Under the pieces are notes generated by a model that saw nothing but the letters and a program-made list of their open reading frames with translations, was not told where the DNA came from and ran no database searches. Shown here piece after piece: positions 5,556-11,942 of a stretch of DNA of 11,942 nucleotides. Each line of letters starts with the position of its first letter. Positions within the stretch are counted from its first letter, which is position 1. Position numbers and translations under genes: made by a program. Source of the stretch: CP2-2F sp034436235 (GTDB taxonomy: Bacteria; Chloroflexota; Anaerolineae; Aggregatilineales; UBA2796); assembly GCA_034436235.1 (NCBI GenBank), contig DAOTWB010000127.1, positions 1 through 11,942 of the forward strand, written 5' to 3'.

Positions 5556-7562
5556 TTAGGACAGGCTGAGACGTAGGATCACAAAGCCGCCGCGCTCAAG
5601 TGTGAAGCCGCGCTCAAAGCTGCCTGAAGCGCTTTCGCTCAGCACCAGCTGCGCCGATGACGGCATAAATGTGATATTGCCTGCCACGTGATAACGCGCC
5701 GCTTCGAAAGATTGTGCTTGCAAAGTGAAATTAATGGCGATCAGGTACAGCGCGTCATCTGACCAGCGCTGCAGCACGTAAAGTGCATCTTCATTGCGCG
5801 GAATGGCAAAGTTGCCTGTGCGCAAGGCGGCGTTCTCAGCGCGCAGCTTGCCTAGTTGACGATATAAGCTCAAAAGTGAGTTTGGATCGCCGTCTTGCTC
5901 TTCCACACTGATGCCGTCGTTAGGCGCGTTGTTACGATTAGCAGGCTTGAACCAAGTCGTCATGCCTGCGCCTGACTCAGCCGCGTACCAATCGAGCGGC
6001 TCGCGGCGGAATTCGTCGAAGTATGGATTGCCGTTGCCTTTCACGCCTTTCATGCCGATCTCTTCGCCGTAGTAGATGGTCGGCACGTCAGGCGCAGTGT
6101 ACAGCCAGACCGCGGCAGCGCGCGCCAGCTGCTGATTGCCTTCCACCATGCTCATCAGACGATTGGTATCATGATTGTGGCTGAAATGCGCCATGAAGGT
6201 CGTCGGCGCGATGGTGCGCCGCAGCGCGCGCATAGCAGCGCCGAGCGGCGCCGCGCCGCCCATGCCGTTGATGATGCCGTCGCCATTCCGATCTTGGTGT
6301 CCGCTGAGCGCGTGAAAGGCAGGGAAGTGAAAAGCGGCGTCCAGCGCGGTGCCATCTAAAAAGCGGCTGATGACGGCGCCATCTGCCCAGATTTCGCCCA
6401 AGATGATCGCGCTCGGATTGACCTTATCCATCGCGGCGCGCAGCTCGCGCCAGAAATCGAGCGGCACGTCTTTCGCCACATCGGCGCGCAGCCCATGCAC
6501 GCCATCGGACGGATCGCCGTCGCCGTTCGGATCGAGCCAGTGCAGCGCCACGTCAATCATGTACTGGCGCACTTTAGGCGAAGCGTAGTTCAGCTCAGGC
6601 ATGAAACCGATGCCTGCGAAGGCTTGGTAGCGCGTATGCTCAGGATTGTTCCAAATGTAAAACTCAGCGTACTCACTTTGCGGTCTGCCCAGCGCGTCGC
6701 GGAAGAACGGATGCTGATTCGAGGTGTGATTCGCCACGTAATCGATCAGCAGGTACATGCCGCGCTGCCGCACGGCTTGGATCAGCGCGAGGAAATCTTC
6801 GCGCGTCCCATAGTCAGGATTGATCGTATAATAGTCAATCGTATCGTAGCCGTGATAAGACGGACTGCTGAAAATCGGCAGCAGCCAGATCGTGTTCGCG
6901 CCAAGCGATTGGATGTAATCCAAGCCTTCGATCACGCCGCGCAAATCGCCGATGCCGTCGCCGTCTGAGTCGCGGAAGCTGCGCACGAAGAGCGAATAGA
7001 TGACGCTCTCGCCAAACCAAGCGGTCTCAGGCTTGCGCACAGGCAGCGGATCGAACTCAGGCGCGCTCGGCGCGGCAGCTTCTGCGGCGACCTCGATCTC
7101 AGGCAGCAGGGCGAGATCGCCTTGCCAATCGGCGTGCGCGCTCAGCAGCCAAGCTGTTTGACCGTCAGGCAAGACGATCTGGGCAAAACGACGGCTGCGC
7201 GCCACAGCGGTCACTGGCTGTGCCGCTTCCAAGCGCGCGACTTCGGGCGCGGCGAGCGAAGGTGCGCTGCGCGCAGGCGTGGCGCGGTTGGTCGTGCCGT
7301 TCAGGCTGACGGCGGTCGGCGTCGGCTCAGGCGTCGGCGTGGCGGTCGCCTCAGGCGTGGGACTGGGCGTCGGTGTGGCACTTGGCGGCGTAGTGGCAGT
7401 TGGCGTGCGCGTGGCGGTCACTTGCAAAGCGGCAGTCAACGTAGCGGCGACGCGCTGTGTGCCTTCGGCGCGCGCCGTGACCGTCGCGATGGTCTCAGAT
7501 GAATCGCAGCCGCTCAGGGCAGCGGCGATGATCAGCAAAAGTAGCGAGAGGCGTTTAAGCAT
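5556..7562 (-). CDS. Surface-anchored GH13 alpha-amylase-family lipoprotein
   Basis: This 668-residue enzyme probably hydrolyses alpha-1,4 glucans or maltodextrins outside the cell. A lipoprotein signal ends at the lipobox LSGC (16-19; Cys19 lipidated). A Thr/Pro-rich spacer (about 49-84) follows, then an SH3b-like stretch (about 92-155, with RSAPSLAAPEVARLEAAQPV and DGQTAWLL). From about 183 to 560 lies the GH13 barrel with all four conserved regions: DYVANH (274-279), GLRADVAKD (357-365), GEIW (389-392) and HNHD (462-465). The catalytic triad is D361, E390 and D465. DSDGDGIGDLRG (198-209) is the calcium loop seen in oligo-1,6-glucosidase-like GH13 enzymes. A C-terminal beta domain ends the chain. 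The ATG at 7562 has AGGA 8 bases upstream. Exact specificity (amylase, alpha-glucosidase or neopullulanase-like) cannot be fixed by eye. It stands alone, divergent from the ABC operon. Confidence 0.92.
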   Translation of the reverse strand: MLKRLSLLLLIIAAALSGCDSSETIATVTARAEGTQRVAATLTAALQVTATRTPTATTPPSATPTPSPTPEATATPTPEPTPTAVSLNGTTNRATPARSAPSLAAPEVARLEAAQPVTAVARSRRFAQIVLPDGQTAWLLSAHADWQGDLALLPEIEVAAEAAAPSAPEFDPLPVRKPETAWFGESVIYSLFVRSFRDSDGDGIGDLRGVIEGLDYIQSLGANTIWLLPIFSSPSYHGYDTIDYYTINPDYGTREDFLALIQAVRQRGMYLLIDYVANHTSNQHPFFRDALGRPQSEYAEFYIWNNPEHTRYQAFAGIGFMPELNYASPKVRQYMIDVALHWLDPNGDGDPSDGVHGLRADVAKDVPLDFWRELRAAMDKVNPSAIILGEIWADGAVISRFLDGTALDAAFHFPAFHALSGHQDRNGDGIINGMGGAAPLGAAMRALRRTIAPTTFMAHFSHNHDTNRLMSMVEGNQQLARAAAVWLYTAPDVPTIYYGEEIGMKGVKGNGNPYFDEFRREPLDWYAAESGAGMTTWFKPANRNNAPNDGISVEEQDGDPNSLLSLYRQLGKLRAENAALRTGNFAIPRNEDALYVLQRWSDDALYLIAINFTLQAQSFEAARYHVAGNITFMPSSAQLVLSESASGSFERGFTLERGGFVILRLSLS
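7311..7418 (-). repeat. Low-complexity tract encoding the Thr/Pro linker of the amylase
   Basis: The tract is built from repeated GGCGTC, GGCGTG and TCAGGCGT-like units (plus-strand view) and encodes alternating Thr-Pro, Ser-Pro and Glu-Pro pairs (TPTPSPTPEATATPTPEPTP). It acts as an extended, possibly glycosylated spacer between the lipid anchor and the SH3b-like and catalytic domains. Such tracts are prone to length changes by slippage. Confidence 0.75.
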
Positions 7563-7604
7563 TGTTTAATCCTGATCGCGTAAACTGATAGGATAGTCGG
7601 CAAA

Positions 7605-7633
7605 AGTATAGGGAAAATTGCGCACAGCGGCAA
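7605..7633 (-). promoter_or_regulatory. Sigma-70-type promoter of the amylase gene
   Basis: On the minus strand TTGCCG (7633-7628; 4 of 6) and TATACT (7610-7605; 5 of 6) are 17 bases apart. The predicted start near 7598 gives a leader of about 36 bases to the ATG at 7562. The -35 box lies exactly in the centre of an inverted repeat at 7622-7639. Confidence 0.65.
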
Positions 7634-7639
7634 CTGTGC
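7622..7639. promoter_or_regulatory. Candidate operator between the divergent amylase and ABC promoters
   Basis: GCACAG (7622-7627) and CTGTGC (7634-7639) form a perfect 6-bp dyad around 6 bases, and those 6 bases are the amylase -35 box. The right arm also touches the -35 box (7640-7645) of the divergent ABC promoter. The 18-bp size and placement suit a dimeric repressor of sugar-responsive type, but no regulator gene adjoins it and the factor is unknown. Confidence 0.5.
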
Positions 7640-7669
7640 TTGTGAGGCAAGACGAGGACTGTGTAGAAT
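7640..7669 (+). promoter_or_regulatory. Promoter of the ABC operon, likely giving a leaderless mRNA
   Basis: TTGTGA (7640-7645) and TAGAAT (7664-7669) are separated by 18 bases. The -10 box ends 6 bases before the ATG at 7676, so transcription should begin at or very near the A of the start codon. There is no ribosome binding site at usable distance; the nearest GAGGA is at 7654-7658, 17 bases upstream. Both facts fit a leaderless transcript. Confidence 0.55.
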
Positions 7670-7675
7670 AAACGT

Positions 7676-8617
7676 ATGATCACAGTTGAAGCGCTCACCA
7701 AGCGCTATGGACGCTTCACGGCGCTGCGCGGCATCAGCTTTCAGGCTGAGAGTGGCGAGATTCTCGGCTTTCTCGGTCCGAACGGCGCCGGCAAAACGAC
7801 CACCATGCGCATCTTGACAGGCTATATGCCGCCAAGCAGCGGACGCGCCGCTGTAGCCGGCTACGACGTTTTCACCGACTCGCTCGAAGTGCGCAAGCGA
7901 GTTGGCTACTTGCCTGAGACCGTGCCGCTCTATCCTGACATGACCGTGCATGGCTATGTGAAGTACGTGGCAGAGCTGCGCGGCGTGCGCAACGCCGCCA
8001 GCCGCGCCGATGACGTGCTGCGCATCGTCGGCATGCACACGCGCCGCGAGAGCCTGATCCGCAGCATCTCCAAAGGAATGCGCCAGCGCGTCGGATTGGC
8101 GCAGGCGCTCGTCCACGATCCGCCTGTGCTGATCCTCGACGAGCCGACCATCGGTCTCGATCCGCGCCAGACGCTCGAAGTGCGCGACCTAGTGCGCAGC
8201 TTGGGCAAGACGCACACTATCATGTTCAGCACGCACATCCTGAGCGAAGCTGAGCAGGTCTGCGACCGCGTAGTGATCATCCATCGCGGCGAGATCGTGG
8301 CGATGGATAAGCCTGAGGCGCTGCGCGATCAGCTCCAGCAAGGCGCACAGCTTTTGGTGCGGCTTGGCAAGGCGGAATCGGCGGATGTTGTGCGCAAGGC
8401 GCTTCAAAATGTGGTCGGCGTGGCGAGCGTGAACGCGCTGAACGACGGCTTCAGCGTGCAGGCGCGGCGCGGCGTGGATGTGCGCGCGCGGATCGCGAAC
8501 GCGGTCGCGGCGGCAGGCTGGGAGCTCCTGGAATTGCGTCCGCTCGCCATGTCGCTAGAAGATATCTTCCTTGAGCTGACCGTGCAGCAAGGCGCTGAGG
8601 CGAACGAGCGGCTATGA
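7676..8617 (+). CDS. ABC transporter ATP-binding protein, GldA-like
   Basis: This 313-residue cytoplasmic ATPase powers the ABC-2-type permease encoded next. It has Walker A GPNGAGKT (34-41), the signature ISKGMRQRVG (131-140), Walker B VLILDEP (151-157) and the switch histidine in FSTHILSE (H187). The Q-loop region reads VGYLPETVPLYPDM, the LPE form typical of the GldA/NatA-like branch, instead of a canonical glutamine. Residues about 225-310 form the extra C-terminal domain of this branch, ending in MSLEDIFLELT. The reading frame overlaps the permease start by 4 bases (ATGA), so the two are translationally coupled. The ATG at 7676 lacks a Shine-Dalgarno sequence and sits right after a -10 box. 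GldA of Bacteroidota belongs to a gliding-associated complex, but homologues occur widely in non-gliders, so gliding should not be assumed. Confidence 0.93.
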   Translation: MITVEALTKRYGRFTALRGISFQAESGEILGFLGPNGAGKTTTMRILTGYMPPSSGRAAVAGYDVFTDSLEVRKRVGYLPETVPLYPDMTVHGYVKYVAELRGVRNAASRADDVLRIVGMHTRRESLIRSISKGMRQRVGLAQALVHDPPVLILDEPTIGLDPRQTLEVRDLVRSLGKTHTIMFSTHILSEAEQVCDRVVIIHRGEIVAMDKPEALRDQLQQGAQLLVRLGKAESADVVRKALQNVVGVASVNALNDGFSVQARRGVDVRARIANAVAAAGWELLELRPLAMSLEDIFLELTVQQGAEANERL

Positions 8618-9339
8618 GACACATCGCGATCATCTTTCGGCGCGAGCTAGGGCAGTACTTCAACTCGCCAATCGCCTACTTTGTGGCGTTCGCCGTGCTA
8701 TTGCTGACAGGCTTCACCTTCAACGACGATCTCGCCATGCGCAACGGTCGGGCGGCGGTCGATCCTGCTCTGCCGCTCATCTATCTGGCGCAGTTCAGCG
8801 TCTTCTTCGTGCCGCTGCTGACCATGCGCCTGTTGGCGGAAGAGAATCGGGAAGGCACGCTTGAGCTGCTGATGACCTTGCCGCTGCAAGATTACCAGAT
8901 CGTGATCGGTAAGTTTTTAGGCGCTTGGGCGTACTATACCATACTGATCAGCTTGACCATTGTGCATCAGGCGCTGCTGCTATGGCTGAATCCTGCTGAT
9001 CTAGGCGTGGCGTTCGCCGCTTACATCGGTCTGTGGCTGTTCGGCGGCGCGTCCATCGCTGTGGGCATGTTCTTCTCGGCGCTGAACGAGAATCAGATCG
9101 TGGCGGCTTTCTTGGGCATGGCGGCGCTGTTGATCTTATGGCAAGCCGATTTGGTCGGCAATGTGATCAGCAATCGCGCGCTGGCTGAGTTCGTGCGCAG
9201 CCTGAGCTTTCAGAGCAATTACTCATACTCGTTCGCCATCGGCATTGTGCGGCTGGATCACACGGTCTTCTTCTTGGGCGTGACGGGCGTTTTGCTGCTC
9301 GCCACAGCGCAGATCGTGCAATCGCGGCGTTGGCGCTGA
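8614..9339 (+). CDS. ABC-2 type permease, GldF-like
   Basis: The 241-residue integral membrane subunit has about six helices, near residues 19-36, 53-72, 100-123, 131-156, 162-180 and 217-236. The conserved ABC-2 coupling segment follows the second helix: RLLAEENREGTLELLMTLPL (72-91) and then DYQIVIGKFLGAW. This matches the GldF/NatB-like permease group that pairs with GldA-like ATPases. Its ATG overlaps the stop of the ATPase gene in ATGA. The GldG-like gene follows after 14 bases. As a half-size permease it probably dimerises. The transported substrate, if any, cannot be told from sequence. Confidence 0.92.
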   Translation: MRHIAIIFRRELGQYFNSPIAYFVAFAVLLLTGFTFNDDLAMRNGRAAVDPALPLIYLAQFSVFFVPLLTMRLLAEENREGTLELLMTLPLQDYQIVIGKFLGAWAYYTILISLTIVHQALLLWLNPADLGVAFAAYIGLWLFGGASIAVGMFFSALNENQIVAAFLGMAALLILWQADLVGNVISNRALAEFVRSLSFQSNYSYSFAIGIVRLDHTVFFLGVTGVLLLATAQIVQSRRWR

Positions 9340-9353
9340 AGGAAGGTTGAGGC

Positions 9354-11009
9354 ATGGCTTCTGAGCGGAGATCGCAGCGCGCGCTGATCTTGGATCGGCT
9401 GAGCGTGGCGCGCTGGAGCAGCGCGTTGGGCGCGGCAGCGCTGGTGGTGGCTGCCGTGGCGTTCTTGGCAAGCGGCGAACTTTCGCCGCTGGTGGCGATC
9501 AGCGCGCTGCTTGGCATGGGCGGTCTTGGGCTGTGGATGACGCTGGCGCCTGACGATTTTCGCAGCACGCTGACGGGCAGACGCGCGGTCTACGGCAGCA
9601 ACAGCGCTTTGATCGTGCTGTTGTTCATCGGCATTGTGCTGGTGGTCTACGCCATGGCGGCGCGCAGCGGCATCGCCGCCGATCTCACGTCGCGCGGCTA
9701 CTACACGCTCAAGCCGAACATCCGACCGATTGTAGAGCAGCTCTCGCGTCCCATTCAGATCACGGCGTTCTACAGTCGCCGCCTGCTGACCAACCAAGCG
9801 CTTGAGTCGCCGATTTTGCGGCTGTTCAGCGATGCCGCGCCTGAAAAAATCCGTCTGGTGTACGCTGATCCTGATGTGCAGCCGATCTTGGCGGGACAAT
9901 TCGGTTTGCGCAGCGCGTACGGCATTTTCGTCTCGTACTTGAGCGCTGATGGCACGCCTGATCCAAATTTCACGGTCAGAGTGTTGACTGCGCGCGATCG
10001 CCTGCCAAGCCTGAACGTTGAAGACGACTATGTGAACGAGCGCTGGATCGCTGAGGCGATCTTGCAGCTGGAAGTGCGCGGCAAATTCCGCGTGCTGTTC
10101 AGTGTTGGCAATGGCGAGGTGAACCTTGATAACGACGCCACAGGCATCCGCGATGGGCTGCGCGCGGTCGGCATTCAGGTCAGCACGCTCGATCTGAGCC
10201 GTGAAAGTGTGCCACAAGGCACGACAGCGCTGGTGATCCTAGCGCCTGTGCGCGACTTCACACAGGAAATGGCGGATCGTGTGGCGGCTTTCTTAGAGAG
10301 CGGCGGCAAGGTGCTGATCATGGCTGAGCCTGCTTTCCGCAGCGATATTCGCTTCCTGCAAGCGGAAGATAGTCCGCTGGCGAAGTACTTGTGGCAAGCC
10401 TGGGGCATCCGTCCGAATCGGGATATCGTCTTCGATCCGCTCTCGTTCAACGAGACGCAGTACTATGTGCGCGCTGCGCAATACCTGGAGAAGCATCCGA
10501 TTGTGCAGAAGGATCAGACGGGCGCGGCGGCGCGTCCGCTCTTTCCGATCGCGCAATCGTGGCAAGTGGCATCGGAATTGCCTGCCGATGTGATCGCGGA
10601 GCGCATTTACCTGACATCGGCAGAGGCGTTCGGCAAGCTCGATCTGCGCGAAGTGGCGCGCAATCCTGATCGCGCTGTGCGCGAGGCAGCCGATCTGCCC
10701 GGTCCGCTGGCGCTGGTGGTGGCGGCAGAAAATACGCGCACTAAAGCGCGCCTGCTGGTGGTGGGCGACTCGGACTGGGTGACCAACGACCTGATCGTCG
10801 CCTTTGACGGGCAGATTTTGTGGACAAACATGATTGACTGGCTGGTCGCCTTTTTGGATCGCGTGACAGTCGAGCCTGTCTTCGGGCAATTGCCGCTGAG
10901 CGTGCCGAGCCGCGATCTGGAAGTGACGGCGTTCATCACAGTTGGTATCCTGCCAACGGCAATTTTGGCAATCGGGCTGTGGGTGTGGTGGCGGCGCGCA
11001 CGGCGCTGA
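9354..11009 (+). CDS. GldG-like ABC auxiliary membrane protein
   Basis: The 551-residue protein fits the GldG / ABC_transp_aux family, an uncharacterised extracytoplasmic partner of GldA/F-type ABC transporters. Three helices lie at the N-terminus (about 23-40, 45-63 and 84-104). A large outer domain begins with the family-typical DLTSRGYYTLKPNIRPIVEQ (110-129) and PIQITAFYSRRL. It continues with VGNGEVNLDND (251-261, the place of the usual GHGE motif), LESGGKVLIMAEPAF (314-328) and LLVVGDSDWVTN (467-478). A final helix is at about 525-546, followed by a basic tail. The first two helices are additional to the simplest one-helix GldG layout. Ribosome binding site GGAAGG lies 7 bases before the ATG. 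The gene sits 14 bases after the permease and 6 before the DUF4340 gene, so all four form one operon. The family's biochemical role is not established. Confidence 0.88.
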   Translation: MASERRSQRALILDRLSVARWSSALGAAALVVAAVAFLASGELSPLVAISALLGMGGLGLWMTLAPDDFRSTLTGRRAVYGSNSALIVLLFIGIVLVVYAMAARSGIAADLTSRGYYTLKPNIRPIVEQLSRPIQITAFYSRRLLTNQALESPILRLFSDAAPEKIRLVYADPDVQPILAGQFGLRSAYGIFVSYLSADGTPDPNFTVRVLTARDRLPSLNVEDDYVNERWIAEAILQLEVRGKFRVLFSVGNGEVNLDNDATGIRDGLRAVGIQVSTLDLSRESVPQGTTALVILAPVRDFTQEMADRVAAFLESGGKVLIMAEPAFRSDIRFLQAEDSPLAKYLWQAWGIRPNRDIVFDPLSFNETQYYVRAAQYLEKHPIVQKDQTGAAARPLFPIAQSWQVASELPADVIAERIYLTSAEAFGKLDLREVARNPDRAVREAADLPGPLALVVAAENTRTKARLLVVGDSDWVTNDLIVAFDGQILWTNMIDWLVAFLDRVTVEPVFGQLPLSVPSRDLEVTAFITVGILPTAILAIGLWVWWRRARR

Positions 11010-11015
11010 GCGGTC

Positions 11016-11567
11016 ATGACGGCACAACGGCGCACAGCGATCGTCCTATTCGCCATTTTCATCGCGTTGCTCGGCGCATCGGCGCTGTTGTTTCCGCGCC
11101 GCGCGCCGCCGCGCGTTCAAGCGAGCGCCACGCCAATTCCGTACGTCTTTCCGCGCGTGCTGCCTGCGCAAATCACGCGCATAGACCTAGAAGATCGGCG
11201 CGATGCAACAAAACCTGTTACAATTACGCTGATCAAAACGGCAGGCGATTGGCAGGCGCTGCGCGCAGGCGCTGAGCCTGCACTGCCTGACCTGCCCAAA
11301 GTGGCGCGTTTGCTGAACGGTTTGGCAAGTTTGCGCTATAATCGTATTATAAGTAGTGCATCACTGGAGGCATTCGGTTTGGCGGACGGCGGACGGTACG
11401 TCATTCGGTTTGTGGCTGATCGAACGTATACATTGCACATCGGCGGCAACTCGCCTGATCAGACGCTCGCTTACGTCCAACGAGACGGCTCAGAGGCTAT
11501 TCTGCTCGTCTCGGCGGAACAAGCTGCCGCGCTGACAAGTGCGTTGGAGGGACTGGCGACGCCCTAG
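11016..11567 (+). CDS. DUF4340-type membrane-anchored protein
   Basis: The 183-residue product has one N-terminal transmembrane helix (about 8-26), a short proline-rich spacer (PPRVQASATPIPYVFPRV) and an outer domain (about 50-176). The outer domain has the DUF4340 pattern: an opening strand ITRIDLED, then WQALRAG, a helix LPKVARLLNGLASLRYNRII, LEAFGLADGGRYVIRF (117-132) and HIGGNSPDQTLAYVQRDGSE (141-160). DUF4340 proteins are habitual partners of GldG-like genes. The family has no known activity; an accessory surface or periplasm-side role for the ABC complex is inference. Family members are often longer or carry repeated domains, so this is a single-domain version. It begins 6 bases after the GldG-like stop with a weak ribosome binding site and is the last gene before a strong terminator. 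Confidence 0.8.
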   Translation: MTAQRRTAIVLFAIFIALLGASALLFPRRAPPRVQASATPIPYVFPRVLPAQITRIDLEDRRDATKPVTITLIKTAGDWQALRAGAEPALPDLPKVARLLNGLASLRYNRIISSASLEAFGLADGGRYVIRFVADRTYTLHIGGNSPDQTLAYVQRDGSEAILLVSAEQAAALTSALEGLATP

Positions 11568-11602
11568 CACGTCAAAGCGGGATACACGCGCTTCGTAGGT
11601 CG

Positions 11603-11628
11603 CCCTGCCGCTTCGGTAGGGTTTTTTT
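11603..11628 (+). terminator. Intrinsic terminator of the ABC operon
   Basis: CCCTGCCG (11603-11610) pairs with CGGTAGGG (11614-11621): eight pairs including one G-U, closed by a 3-base loop. Seven Ts follow directly at 11622-11628. It starts 36 bases after the DUF4340 stop and separates the ABC operon from rpoD. Confidence 0.93.
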
Positions 11629-11641
11629 GTCGGAGGATGCA

Positions 11642-11647
11642 TATAAA
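11642..11647 (+). promoter_or_regulatory. Possible -10 box for rpoD
   Basis: TATAAA ends 5 bases before the ATG at 11653, with TG at 11638-11639 just upstream. I find no convincing -35 box at 16-18 bases; the terminator occupies that place. If real, it would give a leaderless or nearly leaderless rpoD mRNA. Alternatively the GGAGGA at 11632-11637 belongs to a longer leader, but it sits 15 bases before the first ATG, which is too far for a normal ribosome binding site. Confidence 0.3.
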
Positions 11648-11652
11648 TCGGA

Positions 11653-11942
11653 ATGTTGATGGTAGTAGACAAAGCGACACAGCAACGCATTCAAGGGCAG
11701 CTGAGCGCTAAAGCGGAAGCACAAGGCTATCTGCTTTACGACGATATCTTAGCGCTAGTGCCTGAAGCTGAGCAGAATATCGAGCTGATCGAGGAGATTC
11801 TGGACAGCCTGACGCAGCAAGGCGTGCCGATCCTGACCGAGCCGCCAACAGAGCGCGTTGAGCTTGCCGATCCAATTGACGCCAGCGACCTGCTGCTGGA
11901 CGAAGAACTCGCCGATCTCGATGAGCTGGATGCGCTCGGTCT
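11653..11942 (+). CDS. rpoD: RNA polymerase primary sigma factor RpoD (5' part, cut by the window end)
   Basis: About 96 residues are visible and the frame is open to the window edge. After a short leader the sequence reads IQGQLSAKAEAQGYLLYDDI, then LALVPEAEQNIELIEEILDS and LTQQGVPILTE. This is the pattern of sigma-70 region 1.1, the acidic autoinhibitory domain found in primary sigma factors (compare the common KGKEQGYLTYDDI...LP form). An acidic stretch (DLLLDEELADLDELD) follows, as expected for the linker towards region 1.2. The core DNA-binding regions 2-4 lie beyond the window, so the call rests on region 1.1 alone. The start may be ATG 11653 (MLMVVDK) or ATG 11659 (MVVDK); an in-frame TAA at 11644 rules out starts further upstream. 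Confidence 0.8.
   Translation, partial: MLMVVDKATQQRIQGQLSAKAEAQGYLLYDDILALVPEAEQNIELIEEILDSLTQQGVPILTEPPTERVELADPIDASDLLLDEELADLDELDALG

Noticed and set aside
7532..8116. Minus-strand open frame of 194 codons across the ABC ATPase gene
   Set aside because: It is antisense to a gene with all ABC motifs, runs through both promoters and resembles no protein family.
9258..10217. Minus-strand open frame of 319 codons opposite the GldG-like gene
   Set aside because: Arg/Gln/His-rich antisense reading typical of GC-rich genes. The plus-strand product has family motifs, helices and a ribosome binding site.
11337..11351. TATAAT-CGT-ATTATA, a perfect -10-like dyad
   Set aside because: It lies inside the DUF4340 coding region with no -35 box at proper spacing, so an internal promoter is not supported.
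11637..11711. Short 24-codon reading frame overlapping the rpoD start
   Set aside because: Its ATG overlaps GGAGGA and has no ribosome binding site at proper distance. The product is polar without pattern, so a leader peptide is not supported.

Overview
The window is a moderately GC-rich bacterial chromosomal segment. It is probably from a Chloroflexota (Chloroflexi) member, most likely an uncultured or thermophilic Anaerolineae-like lineage. That assignment is inference from gene style, not from a marker gene: a BTAD-type regulator with an NTPase-like N-terminus, a lipoprotein with a long Thr/Pro linker and SH3b-like segment, a GldA/F/G-like ABC operon with a DUF4340 protein, and an RpoD-type sigma factor. 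There is no rRNA, tRNA, CRISPR array, transposase or phage gene, so this looks like core chromosome and not an island.

The two strands split cleanly at about 7.6 kb. Everything from 1 to 7562 is on the minus strand. In transcription order this half holds a surface-anchored GH13 alpha-amylase lipoprotein (7562-5556), histidyl-tRNA synthetase (5424-4051), a BTAD transcriptional regulator whose NTPase domain has lost its Walker A (3763-2483), and then a compact cluster: yraN, miaA, two unknown small membrane-anchored proteins, and the start of one more gene leaving the window at base 1. yraN and miaA overlap by 17 bases, miaA is 3 bases from the next gene, and the remaining gaps are 30 and 3 bases. 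That is operon-like packing.

From 7676 to the right edge everything is on the plus strand: a four-gene ABC operon (ATPase, ABC-2 permease, GldG-like auxiliary protein, DUF4340 protein) with gaps of -4, 14 and 6 bases. It is closed by a textbook intrinsic terminator at 11603-11628, after which the 5' part of rpoD begins.

The short intergenic regions carry readable sigma-70-type promoters: yraN (TTGACA-N16-TACACT), the BTAD gene (TTGCTT-N17-TATAAT), hisS (TTGACT-N17-TACAAT), the amylase (TTGCCG-N17-TATACT) and the ABC operon (TTGTGA-N18-TAGAAT). Several have dyad symmetry laid over them, notably a perfect 14-bp inverted repeat around the yraN -10 box and a GCACAG/CTGTGC dyad centred on the amylase -35 box between the divergent amylase and ABC promoters. 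The ABC operon's -10 box ends 6 bases before the ATG, which points to a leaderless mRNA.

I see no clearly new multi-gene system. The best candidates for unexplained biology are the GldAFG/DUF4340 machine, the degenerate-NTPase BTAD regulator, and the dyad-over-promoter arrangements.
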